Of a stretch of 64,000 nucleotides of DNA, positions 11,601 through 23,053 are shown one piece after another. Under the pieces are notes generated by a model that saw only the letters and a program-made list of their open reading frames with translations, searched no databases and was not told the origin of the DNA. The stretch is taken from assembly GCA_033296685.1 (NCBI GenBank), contig MU854333.1, positions 62,001-126,000 of the forward strand. Direction: 5' to 3'. This DNA is from Parachaetomium inaequale. Its lineage: Eukaryota; Ascomycota; Sordariomycetes; Sordariales; Chaetomiaceae. The position numbers were made by a program, and so were the translations under genes. How positions within the stretch are numbered: the stretch's first letter is position 1; every line of letters begins with the position of its first letter.

Positions 11601-13974
11601 TCATGAGTACAGAAACTTGGAGAGATTCAGCCGCCTCGCCGCGCTAAAGGCCGCGGGCCCATCGTCCCCGGCATCGTTCTCGCCGTCACTCTCGGGGATA
11701 ATTTGGTCCTCGCTGCCCAAGGGCCGGTTCAGCGCCTCCACTTCCTCGACATCCACTTTCGGCAACGGGACGAACGCCGGGTTTACAGGCAACGAGTCGA
11801 ACTGCCTGGAGCTGTTGCTGGACAAGGGTGTCGGCGGGGTCGACGATTGGGACTTTCTGCGGCGCAACGCCCGGGCCCCGATGCGTTGCAGGGGGGTCAG
11901 CATGGGGATTTGCGTCTTAGTCTGGCTGCCGCTCCTCGGGGTCGCCGTTTGCTGGATGCTGGATGCCGGTGTGGGCAGCCCGTGGACGACTCGGGTGCGG
12001 GGCCGCGCCGTGTCGTACGAAAACCCCTTGAGCAGCTCTCCGAGAGGCGTCATCGATGTGGGGCTGCCATCGTTGCCCCCTTGGGTCGGTCCGTGTTGAA
12101 CTGGAGATGAAGCTGGTACTTCTACCATGTCATCTGCATTGTCGTCATGGCTCTCGGTTGCCGGTGCGACAGCAAGAAAGGCCCCTCTCCGCTTCTCAGG
12201 AGAGGGCTCGTGGAATATGGCGATATCGTCGGCCGGCTTGACTGGCCTTTCAGAGCGCCATGAGTCGTCTGGGAGGCTCCGGAACGCCTCCTCAATCGAA
12301 TCATCCGACATCAAAAACTGGTCTGCCTTCTTGACTGGCTTCTTTTGCTTCGTCGAGGAAAAGAATTTACTTTTCTCCGGGGTGGCGCTGGCGACTCCAT
12401 CAAAGACCGCGTCGTCACACAGGCGGGCTTTCTTTGGCGGCCTGTTTGAAGAAGTCGGGTCCTGGTACACCTGGATTGCTGGGCCGGTTGTCCGGCGGCG
12501 ATGTGCTGATGACTCAAACACGTCCAGGCCGAGGAGCTTCGAGATGGGCTCGGTTTTCCGACGGAGTACCCGCGCATTGGTGGTGTACGGCCGAGCCGGA
12601 CTGGCCGAGGCTTCCTCGGCCCCTTCGAGATATGGCCTTGGGAGCGGGAACACGATCGGGCGAGGAGCCTCTTCGGCAGTGGTGCTGCTGTTGTGATCGG
12701 AATCCACGGCGAAGCAGTTGGGGTCCATTTCACCCAGAGGGATCCGGCGGGCACTCCTGTCCTTGAAATACTCGCTAATCGGTTTCCCTAGGCTCCTCGG
12801 CGGCCCGCTCGCTGGGGCGAGAGCCTGGCTGATCCTCCTCTTGCCGGGCGAACGGGGGACCACGATGCGCTCCCTGGTGATGGGATTGACATCGCCAACA
12901 GCAACTGACCTCGCTAGCTCCGTCTCGACCGGTGCTCCAATGAACAGCATTTCGTCGACCTTAACAGAAGGCTCCGGCTCCGTCAAGAGAACAATATCCT
13001 GCTTTTTTGGACAAAATACACGCTGATGCAGAAAGGTGAGCTCGGCTTGCTTGAAGTCCTCGAGATAGGTGTCCGGGATTTGGTGTTTCCCGTCGAACCG
13101 CAGCATCTTGATGATGCGTTCGGGGGTTTTGTGCTTCCGAATCAAGCGGTACGCAGTCTTCAGGCCAATGTTGTTGACGGAATCTAGGTAGTCACAGCCA
13201 CTGAAGATGGCCATATGTCGGAACTCGGTGTCCGTCCAGCCGGTAAGGGAGATTTCGCGGACGGCGCAGAAGTCTCTCCGGTTGATCTCGACGCACTGGC
13301 CGTGCTGGTCCATCTTGGTCAAGAGACGCTTGGCGCCAAACACCAGCAAGTCGGAATCCTCGGACACGATGCCACTGATCAGACCCTGGCGTTCGAGATA
13401 GACCAGCTGGGCGTCTGCTTCGTACGGCGCGACGACATACGGAACGTCTGCCTTTTTGAGCTCCTCGATCAAATGACGCGCCATCTCCGGGGTGACATCA
13501 ATGGCCTTTTGGAGTTCGGAATACGCCTGCGAGGGCTTGCCCGCCCTGAGCAGCTCGAGTCCAATCTTCTTACTCTCTTCCCGGCGCTTGGACCGGGAAG
13601 CTTCTGTCTTGGCTTTGCTGGGAAGGAAGTCGCCGTCGAACACTAGATACGGAGTGACGCCGAAGTACTTGAACATCCTGACACGATGCATGGCGAAGTC
13701 TACATATCTGATGGGGGGTTAAGATGGGGGTGTCGAGAGAGAATGGAGGCGGACGTACTTGCGGGTCGGCTTGCCCTGGGCCAGCTCCATGGCACAGGCT
13801 ACGGCACCTCGGTGGAGCCAGCCATAGCCGTCGATGCCGAAGGTTTCACCGGCATACTTCTTGAGCTCGGTGGGACGGTGGATGGATTTGAGCAGCGGAA
13901 GAAGGCCTGCAGGGCCATTAGCGGGTGGGCCAGGGGGAGCAGAGTCAGGGAGGGATAATACCTGAGATGCCCAT
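11601..13974 (-). CDS. EXO1: Exonuclease 1 (XPG/Rad2 family)
   Basis: This 5'-3' exonuclease and flap endonuclease acts in mismatch repair, DNA-end resection and recombination. Exons are 13974-13962, 13906-13759 and 13707-11601, giving 755 aa. It starts with MGISGLLPLLKSI, the Exo1 N-terminus. The metal-binding acidic residues fall at D30, D78, E150, D152, D171 and D173, the same numbering as human EXO1, so the nuclease core looks active. The XPG-I segment (PYEADAQLVYLE) and H3TH region (GCDYLDSVNNIGLKTAYRLI) are intact. The C-terminal half is low-complexity and unconserved, as in other fungi, and presumably carries partner-binding motifs. The first exon is only 13 nt; its donor GTATTA is weak but restores the canonical start. 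Confidence 0.95.
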
Positions 13975-14884
13975 CCTGGACGCCCAAGGGAGAGCGCGGC
14001 CTGTGAAGGACGCTAGAGTTGGTCCGTCGAGGGAGGTTCGGCACCGGGAAGAGAACAGCGGCTAAACAGAAACGAAGGCCATGGAGTCTCGTGCGGGTGT
14101 TCTCTGTGGATTCTCTCGGCGGACCTGGAGTGGGGACAATTGCAGAGATTCTCAAGACGCGTGGCCGTGCAGAGCGTGTTTACTGGGCGGCGACGCGTGC
14201 CGGGCGGGGACGGGCGAAGAAGGATACGAGACAGCAATGCTTGACAAAACGCCGGTTGAACAAGCAGAGAGCAGGCTGACTTTGCGAAGATCAAGAGAAG
14301 TGGATGCAATGGGCGGGAAGTCGCTTGAGGTCGGTGTGGGCGGTTGACAGTTGCCAATCTCGGCCTCGGATCGTGTGGTGGGCAGTCGCTAAATTCATGG
14401 CCCTGGCCCCGGGCAGCAAGCGCGACCGCGTCGTTAGCCCCGTTACCCCCGCGACGGCCCCACCTCGACTAGCGCCCAGGGTTAGTGCGGGGCACTCAGG
14501 GTTCTGGAAGCCGCGGAGTCTATCAATTTGAGCATCGTTATTGGCAGAGATAAAGATGATGGGATGAATTGAGGTACGGTACCTGTAGCAAGGACATCAG
14601 ATGAATTAGGTACTGTCTGCTAATAGCTACGTCAGCTTGTTTACTTGCTCATCGATTCGAAAGCTCGAGCCTGATTCAGCCCTGTTTCTGGACCGTGCAA
14701 GCACTTAAAGCTTATCGGCCGTCAGCCCCGCCGTTATCGCTTTACTCCATCAAAAAATTCCCAGACCGTCACTCACCACTGCACAGGCAGTCAATAACGA
14801 CCACTTGAACTTCAGTTGAGTTTGAAGTCAACAGACAACCTCCTTGGAAAACAACACATCAGCCGCAACAGCAAGACCCTCGCC
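13975..14884. other. Divergent intergenic region (exo1 / tma16)
   Basis: This shared promoter region lies between two divergently transcribed genes. A palindromic GGTACGGTACC occurs near 14573-14583. No protein-like frame is seen. Confidence 0.55.
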
Positions 14885-15611
14885 ATGGCCAAGACACTGG
14901 AGAAGACGCGAAAGGCGATCGCGAAAAAGAGAAACGGGAACATCGACGCACTCCACGGGAAGAGCCGGGACTCGAGACGGCTGCACAGCGCCCAGGTCCG
15001 CGACGACCGCCTCGAGAAAATTGCCGAGACGAGGCGGAAAAGGGACAAACCGCTCCGTGGGTGCCCGCCTCCTGCTCCATGTCTTGAAGTCATGAACCCG
15101 ATTTGGCTGACTGCGATAAGTTGCGCGTGCCCGGTTTTTCCAGCAGCTTGTCCAGGAGAACGGCGACAAGCCGCTTGAACTCGAGGCTATCCAGGCCAAG
15201 ATTCATGAGTGAGTGTTGCCGTGTCGACTGACAGACACACAAGGGCTCAATGCAACAGCAACACGTGCTAATTATAGCCCAGGTTCGTGCACCAACATGA
15301 CGAGGAGTACGAAGAGGTCAAGAAGACCCGCCGGCCAGGACGGCCAGCAAGTGCCAGAGAAGATTTACTGAAAATGAAAGTCTCGGCTCTCGAGAAAGAG
15401 CACCGCGACGGGTTCTGTAGGCTTCCCCGTCCCTCCCACGGCCAACCCCAGCTGACGGCTTCCAGACCTGCCGGACCTCACTGTAGAAGCAAATGTCCAG
15501 CTGCTCAGCCGATTCGAAGGCTCCTGGTCGTACCTGACCAGCCTTGCCTGGGTGAAGATATCCGCCGCAGGGACCGTCAAGCCCTCCAACTTCCCTCCTC
15601 AGGGTCTCTAA
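14885..15611 (+). CDS. TMA16: Translation machinery-associated protein 16
   Basis: This is a small pre-60S-associated protein. Exons are 14885-15056, 15121-15208, 15283-15416 and 15466-15611, giving 179 aa (yeast Tma16 is 178 aa). It opens MAKTLEKTRKAIAKKR, followed by a basic HP-rich segment, then FFQQLVQENGDKPL, an acidic/basic HQHDEEYEEVKKTRRPGRP block, and a C-terminal tail ending with SAAGTVKPSNFPPQGL. Intron 1 uses the acceptor ATAAG before TTGCGCG rather than the nearer TTTCCAG, because only that choice keeps the conserved LARARFFQQL frame. Length and motif order fit the family well. Confidence 0.93.
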
Positions 15612-17059
15612 GCCGGCCAAACTGTCAACCAGACGCATGCGGGACCCATGTGCTCGCCACGCGAACGACACCAGTGCAGCCCTGGTCGCCGTTGGGCCTT
15701 CTGTCTTGCGCGTCGGATGTGGTTGCGAGCAAACTGTCTGAGACATTCTGAGGCACAGTCGGGCATCAATCATTACGACGGCGGATATTCGCACCTACAT
15801 GTTGTACTTCCGGTGTCTTGCCTTCGTCCGGCGCCCTGGCGGCGTCTCCTTGGCCAAGACGCCCCGCTGTCTGCGGCTGGCCGTGTCAGGGTGCGTCTCC
15901 GGGCGTCAAGAAGCACGCCTGGAATCCCCATGCTTCCATACTCCGCACGCGATGCACCTTTGAAACACAAGCGCAGGGCAGACATGCAGCTCCCCGGACA
16001 GCGCCATCCCAGGGTGACATGTGCGGGTAGCTGGTCAGACTTGCGCTTGCGTTTGCCGAGGCCGCCGACAATGGTTGCCAGAGGCTGTATGACGCGGCCT
16101 TCACGGCTCCAGGCCGCCAGGGGCCTGATAATCGAGGCAGGACCGGGGCCGTCCGGCGCCGCAATTGGACGGGCGGACGGTTGCACATACGGGGTAGCGG
16201 CAGGTATCCGGCTGCCAGCCACGGCCCGAGCCCATCTCATCTCTCTGACGCCGGAGCTCTGGGAACGCCGTCGTCAACCTTGGCATGGCTTGCGTCGGAG
16301 CGCTCCGAGTCCGCGCAGCGGAGTCTAGCTGCGTCATCTCATAGGAGAGAAAAGAATCTGTCAATCTTGCACTCTGCCATGTCTCCCCCGGCGTGTATGA
16401 CATGTCACATAAGCACTTGTGCCCCTTTCCGTCTCCCGCTGTTCCATGGTTGCCCTCGACCGCGGATACGTGCACCGAACAGACCTTTGTGCTCCACATG
16501 TTGTCGCCATTGTTTGACTGCGACACCCACCTCGAAGTGTTCTACACCGACTCCTCCATCGCCGCAGTACAACCCCTCACGGATCTCGCGCGCGACGGGG
16601 CCTACCCGTGTGGTCGGGACGATGGGCCACGTTCCGCGGCGACGTCGACCTCCTCGACTGGACGGGTTGTGAGGTGGTAGCGGGTCGGATCGAGCCTCGA
16701 GTCCGGCGGTTGTGCTCGCGTCCACGGATCTGAGATCGGGACGGGAGGGACCATATCTCGTCTCGTCACCCTCACACTCTTCTCCTTCCACTTCTGCACT
16801 TTCAGGGTTTCCATACTGTTCACAACCAGATCACGTCGCGAACTCGACACACTGTTACCTCTCGCCTCCAAACGTCAACATACAAAATCCCAACCCTTGA
16901 CCCAACACTCCATCCACACAACCCACCTCAGGTATCTACCTCTTCCCACCCAATTTGAAAACCTCAACCTACCTCAACATCAACACTAACACCCCCCAGA
17001 ACCAAAATCCCGCCACTCCCCCCCAACCAAAAAAAAGAAGAAAGACAGACACAGAGACA
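15612..17059. other. Intergenic, no gene supported
   Basis: Open frames such as 15648-16328 (+) and 15773-16240 (-) overlap each other and lack protein-like composition or family features. The last 200 bases are C/A-rich and look like the leader of the small gene at 17060. Confidence 0.5.
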
Positions 17060-17483
17060 ATGTGCACTTACACAACGCACATCCGCGTCTGCGCCCGCTG
17101 CGCGCGCGAGGACACGGTCCTCATCTCGGAACAGCTCTGTCTCGTGGCCAAGGCCAGCGGGATCTTTGGCAGCTGCCTCGAGGGCGTGCTGTGCCAGCGG
17201 GATGCTACGGGGTACCAGGTACGTACTTTCTCTTTCTACTGTTGTTTGCTATTTGGATTTGGGGTTGTGGTTGGTCTTTTTTCCGTTTAGATTTGTGGCT
17301 GCTGATACGGATGGATGTGTCACACAGTGCTGGCAGTGTAAGGAGAGTGTGAGGGTTGCGGTGGCGGTTGCGGTTGCGGCGGGGAGGTTTGGGAGGGGTC
17401 CGCGAGGGCGGATGGGGGGGAAGAGAGGGGTGGGCGGTGGTGTGGTTGTTGGTGTTGGGGGTGTTGGTGGGAGGTGGAGTTGA
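17060..17483 (+). CDS. Small Cys-rich hypothetical protein
   Basis: Two exons, 17060-17218 and 17328-17483, give 104 aa. I do not recognise a named family. Visible features are an N-terminal half with spaced cysteines (C2, C11, C14, C27, C39, C45) and, across the splice junction, CWQCK, i.e. two CxxC-type pairs (C11/C14 and C54/C57) that could bind zinc. There is no signal peptide. The C-terminal 45 residues are Val/Ala/Gly/Arg low-complexity and may be unreliable. The donor GTACGT and acceptor CACACAG are both good and the cysteines cluster on both sides of the intron, which supports a real gene. Confidence 0.6.
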
Positions 17484-17945
17484 GGGAGTTGAGGCCTTGA
17501 CGGAAGTGGTGGTGAAAGGGATGAGGGAAAAGGGGTCAGAATAAAAGGGGGTTCGCGGGAGGGAGGAAAAGAAGAGGGGATGGCGTTTGGGTGGTATTGT
17601 CTTTTTTATGAAGTGATGAAGTGATGAATAAATACCCCTGATAAAAGCAACCTTTTTCTCTTGTTGCTGTCTCCACGTGGAGCTGTGCTCTTGATAGTCT
17701 TGGCATTCTTATCGTCATCCGTATCGCCAGTTCGCAGCCCGCGTCCGCCGGTCTGATTGGATCTGGTCCTGTGGCCCGTGCACGCGATTTTTTTCGCAGC
17801 TTGAGCTTGCCAGAGGCTTCCACCGCGACGGAATCATATCCATTCTCTCATTCCCATCAGAACCTTCCATGTCTATCAATTGAAGCGCACTCTCCCTTCT
17901 TTCCTGTTTCTCTCTGCCACAACCACACACAACAAATCCGCCACA
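17484..17945. other. Intergenic / mam33 promoter
   Basis: The 3' flank of the Cys-rich gene is followed by promoter sequence and the leader of the p32-family gene. No other gene is seen. Confidence 0.55.
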
Positions 17946-18888
17946 ATGATGTCCCTCCGCACCATCGCGCGCTCTGCGCCCCGGGCCCTGGCCCGCGCGT
18001 CGGCCGCGTCCACCGTCTCCCGCTGCCAGAGGACCAGCAGCATCCTCAGCGCCCGCCCGTCCACCTTCCTCCGCACACAACAAGTCTCGGCCTTCTCGAC
18101 ATCACTGCTCCGGCGCGCCATGGCCGGCGAGGTGGACGAGGAGGTGTCGGCCAAGCTGGCCAGCGAGATCGAGTTCGAGAAGGACGTCAAGCAGAACGAG
18201 CCGCTGCCCGCCAGCATCCAGGACTTTCTAGACAACAGCCCGTTCAAGGTCCAGGACGTTTCCGGCAAGGAGGATGTCATCCTGACGCGCACTTTTGGCG
18301 ATGAGAAGTAGGTTTCCAAACATGAGCTATACTGTATTATTTCGCTGACTCTCCAGGATCACCGTCTCCTTCTCCATCGCGGATCTGCACAACGACTACG
18401 AGTCCGACATGATGGAGGACCAGGCCATGGAGGACGAGCTGGACGACATCGAGGCCGGCCGCAACCCGCAAGGCCAGCGCAACGGCGCCGCCGACCTCGC
18501 CGAGGAGGCCGGCGAGGAGGGCGAGGGCGGCGATGCCGCGCCCCCGTGCCGCCTCAACATCGTCATCGAGAAGCCCAACAAGGGCGCCCTCAACATCGAA
18601 GCCCTCGCCCAGGACGGCAGCGTCGTCGTCGAGAACCTCTACTACTACGCCGACGCCAAGCTGGCCCACAGCACCGACGCCAACGCCGTGCACGCCGCTC
18701 AGGACGCGTACCCCGGCCCGCCGTTCGGCAGCCTCGATGAGGACCTGCAGATCCTGATGGAGCGCTACCTCGAGGAGCGCGGCATCACCCAGGGGCTGGC
18801 CCTCTTTGTGCCCGACTACATGGACTACAAGGAGCAGAAGGAGTACATGGCCTGGCTCAAGAACGTCAAGGGCTTCATCGATGCTTAA
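17946..18888 (+). CDS. MAM33: Mitochondrial matrix acidic protein Mam33 (p32/gC1qR family)
   Basis: This is an acidic, doughnut-shaped trimeric matrix protein involved in mitochondrial gene expression and respiration in known family members. Exons are 17946-18307 and 18357-18888, giving 297 aa. The first 55 residues are Arg/Ser/Ala-rich without acids, a typical mitochondrial presequence ending near FSTSLLRRAM. The mature part has LASEIEFEKDVKQNEP, the acidic loop (DDIEAGRNPQ...EEAGEEGEGG) and the C-terminal ERYLEERGITQGLALFVPDY...YMAWLKNVKGF signature of the family. The intron is 49 nt. The start is the first ATG of an ATGATG pair after a CCACA context. Confidence 0.95.
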
Positions 18889-19455
18889 GCGGATGGGGAA
18901 AGGGATATGAGGGAATGCGATGAGCGCTGTGCGATATGATTGTATTACTTGCCACTCTACGGGATGTCTGGATGTACGATAGATACAACGGACATGGGAC
19001 GTTTGCCTTTGCACATATATAATTTCTGAATGAAAATACGACAAAATGCTGGGCTTCTGGTTCTCAATTTGTCCCCGTATCTTCCTGGGCCAAGGCACTT
19101 GCAGCGCCATTCGCTTAGTCATTGGCTGGCCAGACCCAATGGCCTGATCCGTGGAGCTGAACGAGCTAACTTTTAACCCCTGGGCCTCAACCTTCAACAT
19201 CAACTTATCAACGTTTCCACTCTTTGTGTTTGAGTATTTCGTTCCCTTGTTCGGCTCCCTTGCGGTAGATTTTTGAAAATCTTTATATTCACCAATATTT
19301 CTACTTGCACCTTGAGATTACCTGTGCCCCTGAACCCTGCATTTCCCTAGTTGCGAGTTTCGAGGGCCAGCCCAACGTCACGGCGGCACTTCTCACGGGA
19401 ATATATTTAATGGGGATTTAAGGAAACAGCATCTCATCTAGTCAGGTGTTGGAGC
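18889..19455. other. Intergenic
   Basis: The 3' flank of mam33 is followed by the T-rich promoter and leader of the LCCL gene. The long minus-strand frame through here is a shadow of mam33. Confidence 0.55.
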
Positions 19456-21441
19456 ATGGGCCGGAACAATACGATCAAGTATGGGGACCCGGAAGACGAC
19501 GTCGAGGTGCACCTCTCCGAGATCATCGACGAGGAGGCTCAGCTCTTGGGCGGCGAGGACTATGAGCAGTTCGAGCTGGACGAAGGGCCCCGTCCGGCTC
19601 CGAGACAACAGCCGTCACCGCAGAGCCAGTCAAGATCGAGAGGATTCTGGACACGGCAGCGGACGCCCAGATGGCTGGCCTTCTTGCACGGCCCTGACCC
19701 GCTCAAGGTCCATACCATCAACCCCCTGTTCCCTTCGGTGCAGGAACTCCCTGTCAGATGGCTTGAGAAGTCGCTGCCGCGGCGGTGGCAACGCATAGTC
19801 CTGCTGGTCGTGTTCCTCGTAGCCTGGGCTGCCTCGCTCGCCATCCCCCTGACTCTCAGCAAAGGGACTGCCACCAACGCGTCCGGCACAGCCATCCGCC
19901 ATGTCGACTGCGTCGATACTCTCTGGAAGCGCAACAACGAGTGCGGCCTCGACGGCGTCGACTGCCGCCCCTTTTCCAACACCTCGTTCGCCTTCCGCTG
20001 CCCGGCCGACTGCGCCAGCGTCCGCGTGCTGAACCCACACCATGTCGGAAACCAGGACGTCAACTTCCGTCCTCTGGTCATCGGCGGCGGCGGCGGCGGC
20101 CCGTACCGCGGCGACTCGTTCCTCTGCGGCGCGGCCATCCACGCGGGCGCCATCGACGACGCCACCGGCGGCTGCGGCGTCGCGACGCTCGTCGGAGAAT
20201 ACTACCAGTACTTCTCCTCCGCCCAGCACAACATCGACTCGATCCCCTTTGACTCCTACTTCCCGCTCTCCTTCACCATCACCACCGACCCAGGCCTGAA
20301 ATGCACCGCCCCCGACCCGCGCTGGACAGTCTCCCTCCCACTCTCCCTCCTCTTCACCACCCTCCTCACCCTCTTCACCACCTCCCCTCCTCTCCTCTTC
20401 TTCACAACCTTCCTCGGCATATTCACCCACGTCGCTCTCGTCTCGGACCCGCCCAACCTCTCCACCCCCTCAACAACCTACCTCCTCCCCTCCCTCATCT
20501 CCCACTACGCCGCGCGCCTCCTCCCCGCCCTCTTCACCGCCGCAATCCTCTACCTCACCTGCGTCCGCCACGCCCTCCCGTCCTCCACCAACCCAAATCT
20601 CTCTTTGGAGAAAACCCTCCTCTGGCTCGCCCCCTTCTGGCTAGGCGCCCTCTCCAACCGTACCCTCGAACCCCTCATCCCCATCGCCCGCCTCACGCCG
20701 TCAGACCTCACCGCCCAGCCCGGCGCACTCCTCGCCCTGGGCGTCGTCATAACAACCATACTATTGATAGCGGCCGTCCAAGCACGGACATTCTACCTCT
20801 CTGGCCACCTCCCTGCATACCTCCTCCTCTACCTCACGCTCGGGGTATCCCTCGGTCTGCTGGCGGCTCTGCCGCATCTACATCTGCGCATTCATCATTA
20901 CGTCCTCGCGCTGCTTTTGCTGCCCGGCACGGCCGCGCAGACGCGCGTGTCGCTGATTTGTCAGGGCCTGCTGCTGGGGTTGTTTGTGAATGGGGTTGCG
21001 CGGTGGGGGTTTGATTCGGTGCTGCAGACGGGGGAGATGTTGAGGGGGGATGGGGGGTTGGGTGGGCTGGTGCCGGAGGTTGTGGCGCCTCTTATTGAGC
21101 GGTTGGTGGCTTCTACTACCGGCGGTGGGGAGGGGGGTATGAGGATCTGGTTCAAGTGGAAGGCGTTGGCGGAGGGGTTGTTAAATGGGAAAGGGAGTGG
21201 GAGGATGGCGGTCGAGGGGATCAGCGTGCTAGTGAATGATGTGGAGAGGTATCGGGGGTGGTTTGCGGAGCGGCCGCTGGAGGAGCAGGTGTTTACGTGG
21301 ACGAGGAGGGTGGGAGGGGTGGTGGCGGATGAGTATTTTCGGTTTGGGTTTGTGGCGGAGGGTGGGCGGGCGTTGGACTATACTGAGGCGGGGACGTGGT
21401 TCGTGAATGGGAGTTGGAGTCAGGGGACCGGGTATTGGTGA
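19456..21441 (+). CDS. LCCL-domain multi-spanning membrane protein
   Basis: This intronless gene encodes 661 aa. An acidic cytosolic N-terminus (residues 1-110) is followed by a first membrane segment (about 114-135: IVLLVVFLVAWAASLAIPL). Next comes an LCCL domain (about 150-290), recognisable from VDCVDTLWKRNNECGLDGVDC, the Cys-bearing FRCPADC segment and FLCGAAIHAGAI...GCGVATLVG. About seven further hydrophobic segments fill residues 290-520, followed by a soluble tail. Fungi widely carry such LCCL membrane proteins, but their role is not established. The start is the only ATG before the conserved acidic N-terminus. Codon use shifts to G-rich near the 3' end, as in neighbouring genes. Confidence 0.88.
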   Translation: MGRNNTIKYGDPEDDVEVHLSEIIDEEAQLLGGEDYEQFELDEGPRPAPRQQPSPQSQSRSRGFWTRQRTPRWLAFLHGPDPLKVHTINPLFPSVQELPVRWLEKSLPRRWQRIVLLVVFLVAWAASLAIPLTLSKGTATNASGTAIRHVDCVDTLWKRNNECGLDGVDCRPFSNTSFAFRCPADCASVRVLNPHHVGNQDVNFRPLVIGGGGGGPYRGDSFLCGAAIHAGAIDDATGGCGVATLVGEYYQYFSSAQHNIDSIPFDSYFPLSFTITTDPGLKCTAPDPRWTVSLPLSLLFTTLLTLFTTSPPLLFFTTFLGIFTHVALVSDPPNLSTPSTTYLLPSLISHYAARLLPALFTAAILYLTCVRHALPSSTNPNLSLEKTLLWLAPFWLGALSNRTLEPLIPIARLTPSDLTAQPGALLALGVVITTILLIAAVQARTFYLSGHLPAYLLLYLTLGVSLGLLAALPHLHLRIHHYVLALLLLPGTAAQTRVSLICQGLLLGLFVNGVARWGFDSVLQTGEMLRGDGGLGGLVPEVVAPLIERLVASTTGGGEGGMRIWFKWKALAEGLLNGKGSGRMAVEGISVLVNDVERYRGWFAERPLEEQVFTWTRRVGGVVADEYFRFGFVAEGGRALDYTEAGTWFVNGSWSQGTGYW

Positions 21442-21751
21442 TGTTGATGTTTTGTTTATTTCGCTTGCCCGTTGGAGTAAAGTGTATACCAGTGTGCTGA
21501 AGATATCCAGGGGCTGGCAAATGAGTCACTGCCTACTTCCCCGTCGGCATTCATTCCAGCTCCTCAGCCACTTGCTCGCCAGATCTCTCTGCCATTGCTG
21601 TATATACAAGGACCAGGTTTCACGCTGTGCTGCCACGGCCGTCCCCCAGCACCGGGTGCCCAACAACATAGGTTGTGACAAGTCAAACTCACTGATTGGG
21701 AACCCAAGTGCTGATCTATCTTCTCTAATCGGTACAGGCCATACAAGTACA
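21442..21751. other. Convergent intergenic region
   Basis: Short spacer between the 3' ends of the LCCL gene (+) and the questin-oxidase-like gene (-). Nothing else is seen. Confidence 0.5.
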
Positions 21752-23053
21752 TCACAGTCTAATGTTCAGCATCACCTCCCGGTCCAACCCCAGTCCTGTC
21801 CACCCCCGCCATTTGTTGGCTAGCTTCCAGGCCGCATGGAAGTAGAGCTTCCCATGTACCACGTCATACGCCTTGGACAGCTCCCGCAAGCTCCGCAGCG
21901 CTCTCAAAAGGTTGAGATCGCCGTGCTCGCCCTCCGAGGCGCCTTGTCCCAGAACTTGCTCGAAAAGAGCCTCCCATCCTCGATGTTCCTCCGCCAGCTC
22001 CTTCGAAACCAGGAGTTTCGTGTCGATGACAGGCCTGAGCTGCGTGATGTACGTGAGTATCACCAGCAGCCAGAGGCCTCTGACCAAAATAAGCTTGTGG
22101 CCCTCGTCCTCGACCCAGTTTTCGAGCATCACCCGGACACTATTCACGCAGGTCGGCAGCCGGCTGAGATACAGATCGAAGGCTGGCTGGTTGGGCTTGT
22201 GTGCTGCGGAAACGAGCAAAGCGGACAAGACCGACACCTGCTGAAGAACCTGCGTCAAGTCGCGCGTGTCAAGACACCGCATGTACTCGACAATGGCCGC
22301 CCTGGCGTTCGGATTCGAGAAGACGTGCGAAACCCCGTGGAAGCCCGGCCCAGCCTTCATAACTCCGCTGAAGCGTCCGTCATACCCAACGCGGCCAATG
22401 ATATCCTCCGGAGATAGGTATTCCCCGGGTGGCACAGCCAGCTGGGGGTGCGTCAGCAACTCGCGCATGGGTTCCATCCAGTCCACGGCTGAAAGCGTCA
22501 GAGACTCCATTACCAGAATGGCAGTCCGCAACTCGATGCCGTCGGCCAGGAGGGACAGTGGTCGGCCGATTCCCGAGAACAGGCCGTATATCAGGGGCTT
22601 GTCGCCCGTGAAGACGTGGCATATAGCCAGCGACTTGGAGTTGCCTGCGAACCTGCCGTTTTCCATGCTGAAGTAGGTCATGAATGCCCGTTGAAACCTA
22701 AACTGTCAACCAAAAGTCGCGGCAGAAGGGATGGCGGGTTACATACCTGACATCACCCAAGAACCGTGACTTGGCCTCCTCGTCGGCGATGCCCCTGGGC
22801 GACGGCTCCCAGGCGGCGAGGTCGCCTTTCATCGAGTCGTACGTTGCCTGAAGCTGGTCCGGCGTTCCATCAAGGAAAAACAGCGTGGCCAGAGCCTGAA
22901 TGTGTTAGCCTTGGAACGGGTATTTTTGGCGGGTCGTAAACTTACAGAAGGGAGCTGGTTGTACTGGCCGTCCAACTGCACCAAGGCATGTTGGACATGC
23001 GTCTTCGCCAGGAGACCGTCAAAGACGGCTCTTGATCCATGTTTGGCCATCAT
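21752..23053 (-). CDS. Questin oxidase-like protein (DUF4243 / AflY family)
   Basis: Three exons, 23053-22946, 22895-22747 and 22697-21752, give 400 aa. The order of motifs fits the questin-oxidase/AflY family: ALATLFFLDGTPDQLQATYD near the N-terminus, then an FSMENGRF segment, and PLIYGLFSGIGRPLSLLADGIELRTAILVMESLTLSAVDW. Characterised members catalyse Baeyer-Villiger-type ring opening of anthraquinones. The copy here is divergent: the usual His-rich N-terminal motif (NHD...HNHIVHHL) is replaced by THVQHALVQLDGQYNQLPS. I therefore do not assign a substrate. No polyketide synthase or other cluster gene is nearby. An upstream in-frame ATG exists at 23122, but a TATA box at 23143-23148 makes it likely to lie outside the mRNA. 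The family is fairly sure, the function open. Confidence 0.72.

Noticed and set aside
15648..16328. 226-codon plus-strand frame with an opposing 155-codon frame
   Set aside because: Both strands open, Arg/Pro-rich, no family resemblance; typical of GC-rich non-coding DNA.
18337..19203. 288-codon minus-strand frame
   Set aside because: Antisense shadow of the mam33 exon 2; Leu/Val/Gly-rich composition produced by GC-biased codons.
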